From Dyella choica (GTDB lineage Bacteria; Pseudomonadota; Gammaproteobacteria; Xanthomonadales; Rhodanobacteraceae): 64,000 bases of DNA. The translations under genes were made by a program, and so were the position numbers. Positions 25,225 through 32,769 of this stretch are shown here, in pieces; the stretch's first letter is position 1; the number at the start of each line of letters is the position of its first letter. The stretch spans positions 248,001 through 312,000 of the forward strand of contig NZ_RYYV01000004.1 in assembly GCF_003977665.1 (NCBI RefSeq), given 5' to 3'. The notes under the pieces were generated by a model. The model had not been told where the DNA came from. It made no database searches and saw only the letters and a list, made by a program, of their open reading frames with translations.

Positions 25225-25584
25225 TCACCCGCATGTGCCATGCGTCATGAGCTGCCGCACTTCGCATTCGACCTGCCATTCGTCGCCATGCACTTTCAAG
25301 AAGCGCTTGGTCAGCTCGATGGCCTCTTCCTTGGAAGCCGCTTCAAGCAAGGCATAGCCGCCGATCACTTCCCTGGCTTCGGTGAACGGGCCATCAACCA
25401 CGCTCAACTTGCCGCCGGACAGCCGGACACGAGTGCCATGCGCGGTGGGGGTGAGCCCGGCGGTGTCGATCAGCTTCCCCTCCCGGGTCAGCTCCTCCAT
25501 CAGCTTGCCCATGTCGGCCATCAGCTGTGCGCTGGGCTGCAGGCCCGAGTTTTCGTTGATCCGTACCATCGATAGAAAGCGCAT
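25225..25584 (-). CDS. YCII-related (DGPF) domain protein
   Basis: Small cytoplasmic alpha-beta protein of 119 residues. The family mark is VVDGPFTEAREVIGGYALLE near residues 65-85, and the N-terminus MRFLSMVRINEN is the usual first strand. The ATG at 25584 has GGAGA 9 bases upstream; the longer in-frame start at 25728 would run through a terminator hairpin and is rejected. Relatives are often encoded beside ECF sigma factors of the SigJ type, but none is visible here. Its biochemical role is not established. Confidence 0.88.
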   Translation of the reverse strand: MRFLSMVRINENSGLQPSAQLMADMGKLMEELTREGKLIDTAGLTPTAHGTRVRLSGGKLSVVDGPFTEAREVIGGYALLEAASKEEAIELTKRFLKVHGDEWQVECEVRQLMTHGTCG

Positions 25585-25727
25585 CGTCGTATCTCCGTAA
25601 AGGGGTAACGGAGCCGGGGCCAGGTCCCGCTCCTGTCGATACGACGAACCAGCCTGACGCAGATCGACACGCTGTCCGCCGTTCGATCGGCGGCCGGCAG
25701 GAACGAGCCCCCGCCCTGCCCGCATCA

Positions 25728-25759
25728 TAAAAAAAACCCTCTCCGCCAGGGAGAGGGTT
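25728..25759 (-). terminator. Rho-independent terminator of the beta-helix protein gene
   Basis: On the minus strand AACCCTCTCC, a CTGG loop-side sequence and GGAGAGGGTT form a long stem that runs into eight Ts. It lies about 170 bases beyond the stop codon at 25931. Confidence 0.75.
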
Positions 25760-25886
25760 CGGGATGCCCGTTAACCACTGAATAAGTTCAGAGCTTCCGC
25801 GGGCCAGGATGGCCCGCCGCAAATCATGCGCTTAAGCGCTTGATTTAGCGTAGCCACGGCCAGGCGTGTACCGGACGCTGCGCGGA

Positions 25887-25907
25887 AGTCCGTGACGGAC
25901 TTTTTCA
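25887..25907 (+). repeat. Short hairpin matching the terminator at 23039
   Basis: AAGTCCGTGACGGACTTTTT is a perfect stem with a T-run on the plus strand, but no plus-strand gene precedes it. It is probably a mobile or dispersed terminator-like repeat. Confidence 0.4.
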
Positions 25908-25930
25908 GACCATCCTTAGCGGGTGTTGCA

Positions 25931-27076
25931 TCATTTCATCGGCGAGATGAGGTTGTTCGACGTCGTCACGTTCGTCGCCGTGCTGGCAATCGAAATGTCG
26001 CGCGGGGTCCAGCCCATGTTATAGGGCGACTGGTTGTGCTGGTAGAACCACAGGGCGTAGTTCCATTGGATGGTGTTGCCCGCGATCTGCACGTTGTGGG
26101 TGCCGCTGGAGATGGAAATGCCGAACAGATAGTTGGTGGTGATGTTGCTATTGGTGATCACCACGCCGCTCGGGCCGCCGGTGTAGACGCCAAAGCCATG
26201 GTTGTTCTGCGCCGTGACCTTGTTCAAGGTCAGGTCGGACACGTTGAGGTGCACTTCCAGGCCATTACCCACATTGTTCGACAGCGTGGTGTTCTCCAGG
26301 CGCACGCTCCGCGTGAGTCCCTGCGTCTGCGGTTCGATGTCGATGCCGGCCTGCGGCAGGGTGCCGTTGGAGCCGGTGAAGCTGCTGTTCACCACGTACA
26401 CCTGCGTCGACGGCAGAATCGACAGGCCCTGGCGGCGGTTATTGTTGGATTTGACGTTGTTCAGCGTGACGCTATACGAAGGCACCACCGTGGTACCCGA
26501 ACCCGTCGCACCGACCATCAGGCCATCGCCCCAGCAATTGGCGACCGAGATGTCGTGGATGTAGACATAACTCGACCCGGAAACGTTGACGCCATAGCCC
26601 CACTCGCCGGTCGTGCCCAGGTGCCTGGAACGCTCGCCGAGGATGGTGCCGCCGGCGATCTCGACGTTGTTCACGTTCCACGCCTTCACCACCCAGTAGC
26701 GCGTAGCGCTGTTCGGAATGGCCTGCAGCGTCGCCCCGGTGTCGAGCAGCAGACGCGTATGCGAGCGCAGATTGACGGCCTTGAGCGCATTGATCATGTA
26801 AGTGCCGGCTGGCACCTCGACCGTGCCGCCGGTGGACGGCAAGGCATTGACGGCGGCCTGGATGGCGGCAGTATCGTCCGTGGAGCCATTGCCCATGGCG
26901 CCGAAATTGCGAACATTGACCGAAGCGGAACCGATCGACACCGTCGGCGTCGGATTCCACCAGTTGGTTGCGGACGCCGGCAGGGCAACCGCGGTAAGAG
27001 CAAGAGCGGCAGCGGCTGCCAGGACCTTGCGACGAGATGTGAAGTTAAAATTTTGTGAGTTGCCCATAATCGGCAT
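25931..27076 (-). CDS. Secreted right-handed beta-helix protein (pectate-lyase-3 / polygalacturonase-like)
   Basis: Extracellular carbohydrate-active protein of 381 residues. The ATG at 27076 is preferred because AGAGG lies 6 bases upstream; a GTG at 27124 would add 16 residues. The signal is twin-arginine-like (TSRRKVLAAAAALALTAVA, cleavage after ASA). VNVRNFGAMGNGSTDDTAAI followed by VEVPAGTYMIN is the standard entry into the beta-helix of pectate lyase superfamily proteins, and the rest is a ladder of beta-helix turns (NNVEIAGGTIL, SYVYIHDISVANCW, NNGL/ANNHGFGVY types). I cannot assign the sugar or distinguish lyase from hydrolase. It has its own terminator, and an operator-like palindrome lies upstream. 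Confidence 0.82.
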   Translation of the reverse strand: MPIMGNSQNFNFTSRRKVLAAAAALALTAVALPASATNWWNPTPTVSIGSASVNVRNFGAMGNGSTDDTAAIQAAVNALPSTGGTVEVPAGTYMINALKAVNLRSHTRLLLDTGATLQAIPNSATRYWVVKAWNVNNVEIAGGTILGERSRHLGTTGEWGYGVNVSGSSYVYIHDISVANCWGDGLMVGATGSGTTVVPSYSVTLNNVKSNNNRRQGLSILPSTQVYVVNSSFTGSNGTLPQAGIDIEPQTQGLTRSVRLENTTLSNNVGNGLEVHLNVSDLTLNKVTAQNNHGFGVYTGGPSGVVITNSNITTNYLFGISISSGTHNVQIAGNTIQWNYALWFYQHNQSPYNMGWTPRDISIASTATNVTTSNNLISPMK

Positions 27077-27595
27077 AAGAAACCTCTGCACGCCTTTCGG
27101 CGCAGCTCGTACTGAATTTTTCACCTAAGGAAGCCCGTATTTTTCGTCAACGGTCCGTATACGATGGGTCACCGGCATGTGAAATTGCAAATGTGAATTG
27201 ATGTTTCCGTTCACAGAAAATACATCGAGGCCGAGCACCACCCCGATGGCACGAATGAACCAAACACGGGGAAATAAGGCTATTTTAACGATTTGTTCAT
27301 AATCATTTGGACATCTAGACGTCCAAATGAATGATCATCAAACACGCTGCGCATTGCGCGCAGCCCGATGAAACTTACCCCCTGACCACATCGCACCCTT
27401 CACGACCTGCAACGGCCAAATCCCAGGACCACGGCGCAACTGTACTGGCCATCTCTCCGCCGTATTGCTGATCGTGGCGGGACGTTGTGGTAAAGGCGCG
27501 CACTTGCATCCCGCGACCAGCGCGGTACATGACGAAAAAGACTTCGCCATGGCAAGGACGGCGTTCTTATCCCTTGAGTTGCGTGAAGCCTGCAG
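27077..27595. other. Gene-free, AT-rich upstream region
   Basis: About 520 bases with no supported gene, lower in GC than its surroundings between about 27120 and 27340. It should carry the promoter of the beta-helix protein gene and contains the palindrome at 27303-27330. Confidence 0.5.
27303..27330. promoter_or_regulatory. Long perfect palindrome upstream of the beta-helix protein gene
   Basis: Arms TCATTTGGAC and GTCCAAATGA are exact reverse complements around ATCTAGAC. It sits about 230 bases before the start at 27076. The centre can also be read as two adjacent 8-mers, GGACATCT and AGACGTCC, resembling MetJ-box geometry. Half-site ATTTRGAYRTCTARA is shared with 16045-16060. Confidence 0.5.
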
Positions 27596-27931
27596 TCACG
27601 GCTTGCTGAATCCCAAGTGCAAGGTGATCTTGTCGCCTGCCTTCAGGTTTGCCACGGACGCCGGAGGGAAATGCAGCTTGAGGCTCATGCCTTCCGTATC
27701 CGCTTCCACGACACCGGTTTTTGAATCCACGGATGTGACGGTGGCGGGCATGGCATGCATACCCTGAATGGCGTGATGCATTCCTTTCATGCCGGACGTG
27801 TCGCCGTGCATACCGCCATTCGTACTCATGCTTGACGTCGAACTGCTCGGTTCGTTGTATTGCGCGAGCGCGGAACCACTCAAGGCAAGCGCACCCATGA
27901 CCGACACGAAGGTTTTACAAAGCGTGTTCAT
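27596..27931 (-). CDS. Periplasmic CusF-like copper/silver-binding protein
   Basis: The 111-residue exported protein has a signal peptide (MNTLCKTFVSVMGALALSGSALA), a Met/His-rich segment (STNGGMHGDTSGMKGMHHAIQGMHAM, residues about 35-60), and a small OB-fold domain ending SVANLKAGDKITLHLGF. That C-terminal block corresponds to the lkgiKaGDkVeF end of CusF. GGGGAG precedes the ATG at 27931. It probably binds Cu(I)/Ag(I) in the periplasm; no efflux pump genes adjoin it. The CusF assignment rests on layout and motifs rather than strong identity. Confidence 0.65.
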   Translation of the reverse strand: MNTLCKTFVSVMGALALSGSALAQYNEPSSSTSSMSTNGGMHGDTSGMKGMHHAIQGMHAMPATVTSVDSKTGVVEADTEGMSLKLHFPPASVANLKAGDKITLHLGFSKP

Positions 27932-28250
27932 GCTGATACTCCCCAAGTGAACATGGTTGACGCCGGAAAAATGCACGCCTGGGTATCATCCGCACGTGAA
28001 TTTTTCCGCACGAAGCTGCGGGCTAACCATGCGCCAACGCGCCGTCCCGCCGACAGCTTTGCGCAAGTAAAAATTCAGGCCAACTCACTCGCTTACACCA
28101 AACGACGACAACACTGTAATTAAACTCACCTCACCGCCCGGTACTCAATAGGGGACACGTCCTACATGCGATGCCACGTATCGCATGCAGAGGATTGATT
28201 GCCTTGTCGCGCAACTGTAGGGGTGCGCGTGGGTGGGGGGAGCGCTCTTG
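27932..28250. other. Gene-free spacer before the glycosyltransferase
   Basis: About 320 bases between divergent genes. It should contain both promoters, but I see no clear -10/-35 pair, operator, RNA or precursor-peptide gene. Confidence 0.4.
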
Positions 28251-29174
28251 ATGGCCTATCCAACGGTAGTGGGCAGTGCCGATACCACGGGTCGTACGGT
28301 GGTTCCGATCGCCAGGGCGATCTTCAGGACGAGCGGCCGCAATCGAGACATATGGGCACCGGTAAGCGTGGTGGTGCCGTGTTTTCGATGCGCGCATACG
28401 ATCGAGCAGGCAGTGAGCTCGGTGGCCAGACAGAAGCTGCGCCCCGCGGAGGTGCTGCTGGTCGACGATGGCAGCGGTGATGACACGCTGGCACGGTTAA
28501 AGGGTGTCGCGCGGCGTTATCCGCCGGGCTGGGTAAAGGTGCTGGGCTTGCCCGAGAATCGAGGCCCTTCGGCAGCACGCAACTGGGGCTGGGAGAACGC
28601 TACCCAGCCTTGGGTCGCCTTCCTGGACGCCGACGACAGCTGGCACCCGCACAAGCTCCGCCTGCAGATGCAGGCTGTGGACGACGATCCACGTATCGCC
28701 TTGATCGCCCACGACATGAACGTGCAAGCGCGAGGCAAGCATGCGCCCGCACTGCGCTACCCCATTCGATGCCGGCCCTGCCCCAACCGGCTGTCGTTGT
28801 GGCACAAGGCTTTTCCGACAGCTTCAGTAGTGCTGCGCCGCGACTTGCCGTTCCGCTTTGACGAGAATCGGCGCCGAGCCGAGGACTTCATGCTGTGGGC
28901 GCAGATTCTGCTGTCAGGCTACCGCTGCGCGCGGCTCAACCAGGTACTGGCTTCCTGGCACAAACCGCCTTTCGGGGCAGGTGGACTGAGCGGCGATCTG
29001 ACGGCCATGTATCGGGCTGCGGTGGACGTGCGTAATACCTTGCACAAGCAGCGGCTACTGACCACGAAACAGCTGTATATCGCGCATGCCGCAGGCTTTG
29101 CGCGCTATCTACGCCGTTGCCTGATCACCTTGATCCGCCGTCGCGTCGTGACGTTGCGGGACAGTACCCGGTGA
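28251..29174 (+). CDS. Family 2 glycosyltransferase
   Basis: Cytoplasmic GT-A-fold enzyme transferring a sugar from a nucleotide donor to an unknown acceptor. The 307-residue protein starts at ATG 28251 with GGGGGAG 8 bases upstream. The core begins at about residue 36 with VSVVVPCFRCAHTIEQAVSS, continues with VLLVDDGSGDDT (nucleotide binding), and has the metal-binding DXD in AFLDADDSWHPHKL and the catalytic-side ENRRRAEDFMLWAQ. It lacks membrane helices. It is followed after 11 bases by an asparagine-synthetase-like gene whose ribosome site overlaps this stop, so the two are co-translated and probably build one product, such as an aminated or amidated glycoconjugate. Confidence 0.88.
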   Translation: MAYPTVVGSADTTGRTVVPIARAIFRTSGRNRDIWAPVSVVVPCFRCAHTIEQAVSSVARQKLRPAEVLLVDDGSGDDTLARLKGVARRYPPGWVKVLGLPENRGPSAARNWGWENATQPWVAFLDADDSWHPHKLRLQMQAVDDDPRIALIAHDMNVQARGKHAPALRYPIRCRPCPNRLSLWHKAFPTASVVLRRDLPFRFDENRRRAEDFMLWAQILLSGYRCARLNQVLASWHKPPFGAGGLSGDLTAMYRAAVDVRNTLHKQRLLTTKQLYIAHAAGFARYLRRCLITLIRRRVVTLRDSTR

Positions 29175-29185
29175 GGGACGCAGCC

Positions 29186-30667
29186 ATGGCTTCTGTCGCC
29201 CCTTCTCATTACGACGAATGCATGTCCCCGCTGGCGCTGCGTCTGCGCGCCGATACTCGGGACATCGATTTCTCCCTCGTCGACGCGCTCCCAAAAGACC
29301 GGGCATCGTTCGACCCCGTATCGATCGCCGATCTTTTGCGCAATGCTTTTGTCTATCCGCCACACTCCGTCTATCGCCGGATCAAGGTGGTTTTCTCGGA
29401 CGATTATCTCGTGCTCGGGAGCAACGATGACCCCGTGCTGCACGCCGCGCTGGCTGCGTGGAAGATAACGGCAAAGCCATCTTGCACCTCTCGCAGCAGT
29501 GACGCGCTCGTGCAGACCTATCACCGGCTGTTGTGCGCTGCCGTGACGAACTCGACCGCCCGTATGCAACAGCCCTGGTTTCTGCAAAGCGGCGGAAAGG
29601 ACTCGACCTCGATGGCGATTGCCTTGGCCGACGCGCGTCCGGACGTCACCTGCATCACTTATCTTGGCGGGCGCGAGGAAAACGAACTGGCATCGGCGCA
29701 ATGGGTTGCCCGCAATCTCGGCTTGCGCCATGAAGCCCTGGTTTGCGATCCGGGACGGGCCTATGACCGTTATCTCGCGCACGTGCAGCAGATTCCGTTG
29801 CTGACTGCGGATTTTGCCATGCTGTCCTACCTGGACCTGGTCGCCGAGATCCGTGGCAATGGTGGCGACGGGGTGCTCGACGCACTGGGATCGGATGTGT
29901 ATTTCGGCATGCCGAGCCATTGGCGCCACCTGATCTTCCGTGTCCTGGCGCAGCATTTCGCGCTCCCGGACCATCTGTTCAATCTGTGGGGCATCCGGCG
30001 TAGTTTCCGCCTTTGCTACGCCCTGAGCACCATGCAGATGAGCGCGTTCGAGCGCTTTTATCCCGGTTCGCGCTTCAGCGACGAGGAGGTCGATGCACTG
30101 TTTGGCGAGCCCATGGCCATGTACTCCCGGCGGCGCCTGGACGTTTTCCTCTGCGCCATCCAGGCGGCCCGTACGGTGGCCGATCGCCGGCGCATCGCCG
30201 CGGCAATCGTCGAGGCGGCGAGCTTCGGCAAAGGACTGTATACGGCGAGCGCCCTGGCCCTGCCGCTCGCCTACCCCTATTGCGATGCGCGGCTCGGCCA
30301 ATGGCTCACCCATGAGGTGCCGGAGGACCATCTGATCGGGCCGGACGGCACCAACAAGATCCTTGTGCGCAAGCACATTGCGCGATCTTTTTTGAATCTT
30401 CCCTATATCGCGAAAAAGGGTTGCTTCCGTTTCGACGTATGCGCACTTGCGCGAGTACGCTACGACCGCGTGCGCCAATTTGCCATCGACGCCAAAGCGC
30501 AGGATTTGCTCCCCGGCGCGCCCGCCTGGCTGGATGCCCATCGGGCCCATCTGGACAACAAATACTTCGCCTCCAAGTTCTACCTGCTGGCCGTCGTGCT
30601 GCCATGGCTGCTGAACCGTCTGCAGCCGGCGTCCCGGGAGGTTCAAACCGGCGCTTGGTTGCCATAG
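29186..30667 (+). CDS. Asparagine-synthetase-like PP-loop ATP pyrophosphatase
   Basis: The 493-residue protein carries the AsnB C-terminal synthetase fold. PWFLQSGGKDSTSMAIAL near residues 130-148 contains the SGGKDS PP-loop that adenylates a carboxylate. The N-terminal region of about 110 residues does not begin with the catalytic Cys2 of a glutaminase domain, so it cannot draw ammonia from glutamine by the usual route. DALGSDVYFG replaces the normal SGxGGDExFGGY motif. Such truncated relatives include beta-lactam synthetases, lasso-peptide cyclases (B protein) and cell-surface sugar amidating enzymes. It is co-translated with a glycosyltransferase. The ATG at 29186 has GAGGG 8 bases upstream. 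The function is open. Confidence 0.8.
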   Translation: MASVAPSHYDECMSPLALRLRADTRDIDFSLVDALPKDRASFDPVSIADLLRNAFVYPPHSVYRRIKVVFSDDYLVLGSNDDPVLHAALAAWKITAKPSCTSRSSDALVQTYHRLLCAAVTNSTARMQQPWFLQSGGKDSTSMAIALADARPDVTCITYLGGREENELASAQWVARNLGLRHEALVCDPGRAYDRYLAHVQQIPLLTADFAMLSYLDLVAEIRGNGGDGVLDALGSDVYFGMPSHWRHLIFRVLAQHFALPDHLFNLWGIRRSFRLCYALSTMQMSAFERFYPGSRFSDEEVDALFGEPMAMYSRRRLDVFLCAIQAARTVADRRRIAAAIVEAASFGKGLYTASALALPLAYPYCDARLGQWLTHEVPEDHLIGPDGTNKILVRKHIARSFLNLPYIAKKGCFRFDVCALARVRYDRVRQFAIDAKAQDLLPGAPAWLDAHRAHLDNKYFASKFYLLAVVLPWLLNRLQPASREVQTGAWLP

Positions 30668-30696
30668 CGCATCAGGACTTGCGGGCCAGCCTCGCG

Positions 30697-30728
30697 ATTG
30701 ACTCCGTAGTCGACTACGGAAGTAGGCT
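30697..30728 (+). promoter_or_regulatory. mer-type promoter with MerR operator
   Basis: TTGACT (30697-30702), then a 20-base spacer carrying the perfect dyad CCGTAGTC/GACTACGG (30703-30718), then TAGGCT (30723-30728). This matches the known Tn501-type mer operator (TTGACTCCGTAC...GTACGGAAGTAAGGTT) almost base for base. It directs transcription into merT. Confidence 0.85.
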
Positions 30729-30763
30729 TGCCACGAACGAGTTTTCCCTTATCGGCGGCAGAC

Positions 30764-31114
30764 ATGGCGCAAAACCACAGTGAGAAGAGCAGCCTCACCA
30801 TCGGTGGCCTGTCAGCCATCCTCGCTTCCGCGTGCTGCCTGGGCCCGCTGGTACTGGTGAGCATCGGGCTCAGTGGCGTCTGGATCGGTCAACTGACCCG
30901 CCTGGAACCGTTGCGTCCATGGTTCTTGATCGTTTCCATGCTGGCGCTGGTTTTTGCCTATCGAGGGATCTTCCGACCGGCCAGTGCCTGCGGTCCGGAC
31001 CAGGTCTGTGCAACTCCGGCGGTGCGCAGGGTCTACAAAGCGTTGTTCGGGATCGTGGCGGCCCTGGTGCTGATTGCGTTCGGTTTTCCCTATGCCGCGC
31101 CTTGGTTCTATTGA
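30764..31114 (+). CDS. merT: Mercuric ion transporter MerT
   Basis: Inner-membrane Hg(II) importer that passes mercury from MerP to the cytoplasm for reduction. It has 116 residues and three hydrophobic segments (about 12-36, 48-66, 92-112), exactly the MerT layout. The first helix has the vicinal pair in ASACCLGPLVLV (Cys24-Cys25), and a second pair (Cys76, Cys82 in ACGPDQVCATP) lies in the cytosolic loop. The ATG at 30764 gives the canonical N-terminus with a polar SEKSS before helix 1. It is preceded by a mer promoter and followed by merP after 11 bases. No merR adjoins it and no merA follows it. Confidence 0.93.
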   Translation: MAQNHSEKSSLTIGGLSAILASACCLGPLVLVSIGLSGVWIGQLTRLEPLRPWFLIVSMLALVFAYRGIFRPASACGPDQVCATPAVRRVYKALFGIVAALVLIAFGFPYAAPWFY

Positions 31115-31125
31115 GGAGTCCACCT

Positions 31126-31407
31126 ATGAAAGCGATAGCTACCCTTGCCGCGATACTGCTGGGCGTCGTCCCCATGGCCGGTATGGCCGCCACCCGCACG
31201 GTCACCCTCGCCGTGCCCGGCATGACCTGCCCCATGTGCCCAGTCACGATCAAAAAGTCCTTGCAAAAAGTCGCCGGTGTGGAAGATGTCAGCTCCGACC
31301 TGGCCCGCAAGACAGTCACGATCAGTTACGACGACGCCAAGACGCAGCCGGCCGCGCTGATTCAAGCGACGGCCAATGCCGGTTATCCATCCTCCGTGCA
31401 ACATTGA
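31126..31407 (+). CDS. merP: Periplasmic mercury-binding protein MerP
   Basis: The 93-residue periplasmic Hg(II) scavenger has a signal peptide (MKAIATLAAILLGVVPMAGMA) and one heavy-metal-associated domain with VPGMTCPMCPVTIKKSL (Cys35 and Cys38), the MerP form of the GMTCxxC motif. The C-terminal half, SSDLARKTVTISYDDAKTQP, is typical. GAGGAG precedes the ATG, and the gene follows merT at 11 bases and precedes the next gene at 12 bases. It hands mercury to MerT. Confidence 0.94.
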   Translation: MKAIATLAAILLGVVPMAGMAATRTVTLAVPGMTCPMCPVTIKKSLQKVAGVEDVSSDLARKTVTISYDDAKTQPAALIQATANAGYPSSVQH

Positions 31408-31419
31408 GAGGCGTCGAAC

Positions 31420-31794
31420 ATGTCAATGAAAAGCATTGATCCGGCGCTGGGCCTGATGGGTGATTTCGACAAGCTCACCCACGGCGTCACCCGGCCTATC
31501 CAGCAGATGCGGCAGGCCGCGATCTTTACGGATGGCGCGCTGCCCGCACGGCAGAAATCGCTGGGTGCCATGCTGTGGTCCATTTCGGCCCGCTGCGAAC
31601 CTTGCATCGTGTTCTATGTGCAACAGGCCGTGAAGTACGGAGCCAGCGAAGCCGAGCTGGGCGAAGTCCTGGCCGTCGCGGCCGCGATGGGCGGCTGCGT
31701 AGGTGAAATGTGGGCGCTGAAAGCCTTCAAGGCCTATAAGGAGTTTGCGGCAGGCTCGGCTGCCGTCGTCGAGCCGCATTGCTGCGCTCCCTAG
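31420..31794 (+). CDS. Carboxymuconolactone decarboxylase / AhpD-like protein in the mer unit
   Basis: The 124-residue alpha-helical protein of the CMD/AhpD family has a CxxC redox pair in SARCEPCIVFYVQQAV (Cys59, Cys62). The AhpD proton-relay histidine position after the pair is not obvious, so peroxidase support is uncertain. The C-terminus ends EPHCCAP, a vicinal cysteine pair with a neighbouring histidine, which looks like a soft-metal ligand and recalls the C-terminal CC of MerA. The gene follows merP by 12 bases and shares its promoter. It may relay or sequester Hg(II), or act in thiol redox balance during mercury stress; that role is inference. Confidence 0.8.
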   Translation: MSMKSIDPALGLMGDFDKLTHGVTRPIQQMRQAAIFTDGALPARQKSLGAMLWSISARCEPCIVFYVQQAVKYGASEAELGEVLAVAAAMGGCVGEMWALKAFKAYKEFAAGSAAVVEPHCCAP

Positions 31795-31861
31795 CGGCAT
31801 GCCCTGATCCAATACCCGTCACTGCACGCGCGCCTGGCGCTGCGTTGACTGCGATGGCCAT

Positions 31862-31938
31862 CGTAGGCTTACGCTGCGAAACCCGGCATTGCCATGCATG
31901 CACTCGGCGCGATGCCGGCGTTGTCATCCAGGCCTACG
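31862..31938. repeat. Dispersed REP-like double dyad, copy 3 (degenerate)
   Basis: It starts CGTAGGCTTACGCTGCGAAA and ends TGTCATCCAGGCCTACG. The end hairpins are recognisable but decayed. It lies between convergent genes. Confidence 0.65.
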
Positions 31939-31971
31939 CTCCGCCGCAGCCGAATCGGCGGAATGGGCCAC

Positions 31972-32769
31972 CTATCTGTTTTGCGTGTAATAGCTCGCGG
32001 CTGCGTTGATTTCGTCCGGCGTCATGTTGCGCGCGATATTTCGCATCTGGGCACTGATGTCGTTATGGCGACTGCCACCGGCAAACGCCTCGAGCTGGGA
32101 TTTCAGATATTCACGCGGCTGCAGAGCGAGCCAGGGCGCGCCCAGCTTGGTCGCCATAGCGCCATGGCAGGATTCGCAAGGAGCGATGTTACGCATGGGC
32201 GAACCCGTGGCGACGATATCGGGAGCTGGATACATTTCAGGCGCGCTATCACGGGGCAAAGCAGCGTAATACGCCGACAGGTCACGCAGGTCCTGGTCGC
32301 CAAGACCCGCCAGCATGGGCACCATGATGGCGCTGGTGCGCGCGCCGCTTTGAAAATCGCGTAGCTCTTTATAGATCGAAGGCGCGTATTGCCCGGCCAG
32401 GTTCGGCGTATTTGCAGCACTCACGCCACGGGCGCCATGACACATCGTGCAGCGTAGCGCCAAGGTGGCGCCGCGACCGATGGAACCGCCGGCAGACGCG
32501 CCTTCAAGCATACCGGGCGTCAGCACCACGCTGGAGACTGGCGCCTTGGGCGGAACCGGAGGACTCGCTTCGCCCAACCAAGCCCTGGGCGCACCTGCGG
32601 CGCTGCAAATCGCATTCAACAGCCCCTTGAACAAGGCGTCATCCTGAGCCGAAGGAAGCCAGACGAATCCTACCCAGGCTGAAAACACGAACAACAGGGA
32701 AAGAGCCCCGGCGCTTGCCGTGAACCAGGGGTTCCGAAGCGAAATCAGGCGCGGGCGATCAGCGTTCAT
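31972..32769 (-). CDS. Membrane-anchored diheme cytochrome c of the ba3-type oxidase operon
   Basis: The 265-residue protein has one N-terminal membrane anchor (ASAGALSLLFVFSAWVGFVWL, about residues 16-38) and two c-type heme sites, LRCTMCHGARG and PCESCHGAM, in the cyt c4-like arrangement. Its start ATG shares one base with the stop of the subunit I gene, so the two are translationally coupled. It likely delivers electrons to the CuA centre of subunit II on the periplasmic face. The start at 32769 was chosen because longer frames would read far into the upstream gene. Confidence 0.9.
   Translation of the reverse strand: MNADRPRLISLRNPWFTASAGALSLLFVFSAWVGFVWLPSAQDDALFKGLLNAICSAAGAPRAWLGEASPPVPPKAPVSSVVLTPGMLEGASAGGSIGRGATLALRCTMCHGARGVSAANTPNLAGQYAPSIYKELRDFQSGARTSAIMVPMLAGLGDQDLRDLSAYYAALPRDSAPEMYPAPDIVATGSPMRNIAPCESCHGAMATKLGAPWLALQPREYLKSQLEAFAGGSRHNDISAQMRNIARNMTPDEINAAASYYTQNR

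Larger units (their letters stand above)
25585..25930. other. Gene-free stretch with a terminator and a short palindrome
   Basis: This stretch carries the promoter of the YCII-domain gene, the terminator at 25728-25759, and a GTCCGTGACGGAC hairpin at 25887-25907 that matches the one at 23039-23060. No gene is supported. Confidence 0.5.

Noticed and set aside
25892-27058. A 388-codon plus-strand frame over the beta-helix protein gene.
   Set aside because: Antisense shadow; the minus strand has a signal peptide, ribosome site and beta-helix signature.
29105-30646. A 513-codon minus-strand frame over the asparagine-synthetase-like gene.
   Set aside because: The plus strand has the SGGKDS loop and is coupled to the glycosyltransferase; the antisense frame is featureless.
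30697-30728. Reading the dyad as an LexA or generic terminator palindrome.
   Set aside because: The flanking TTGACT, stretched spacer and TAGGCT, and position before merT fit the mer promoter precisely.
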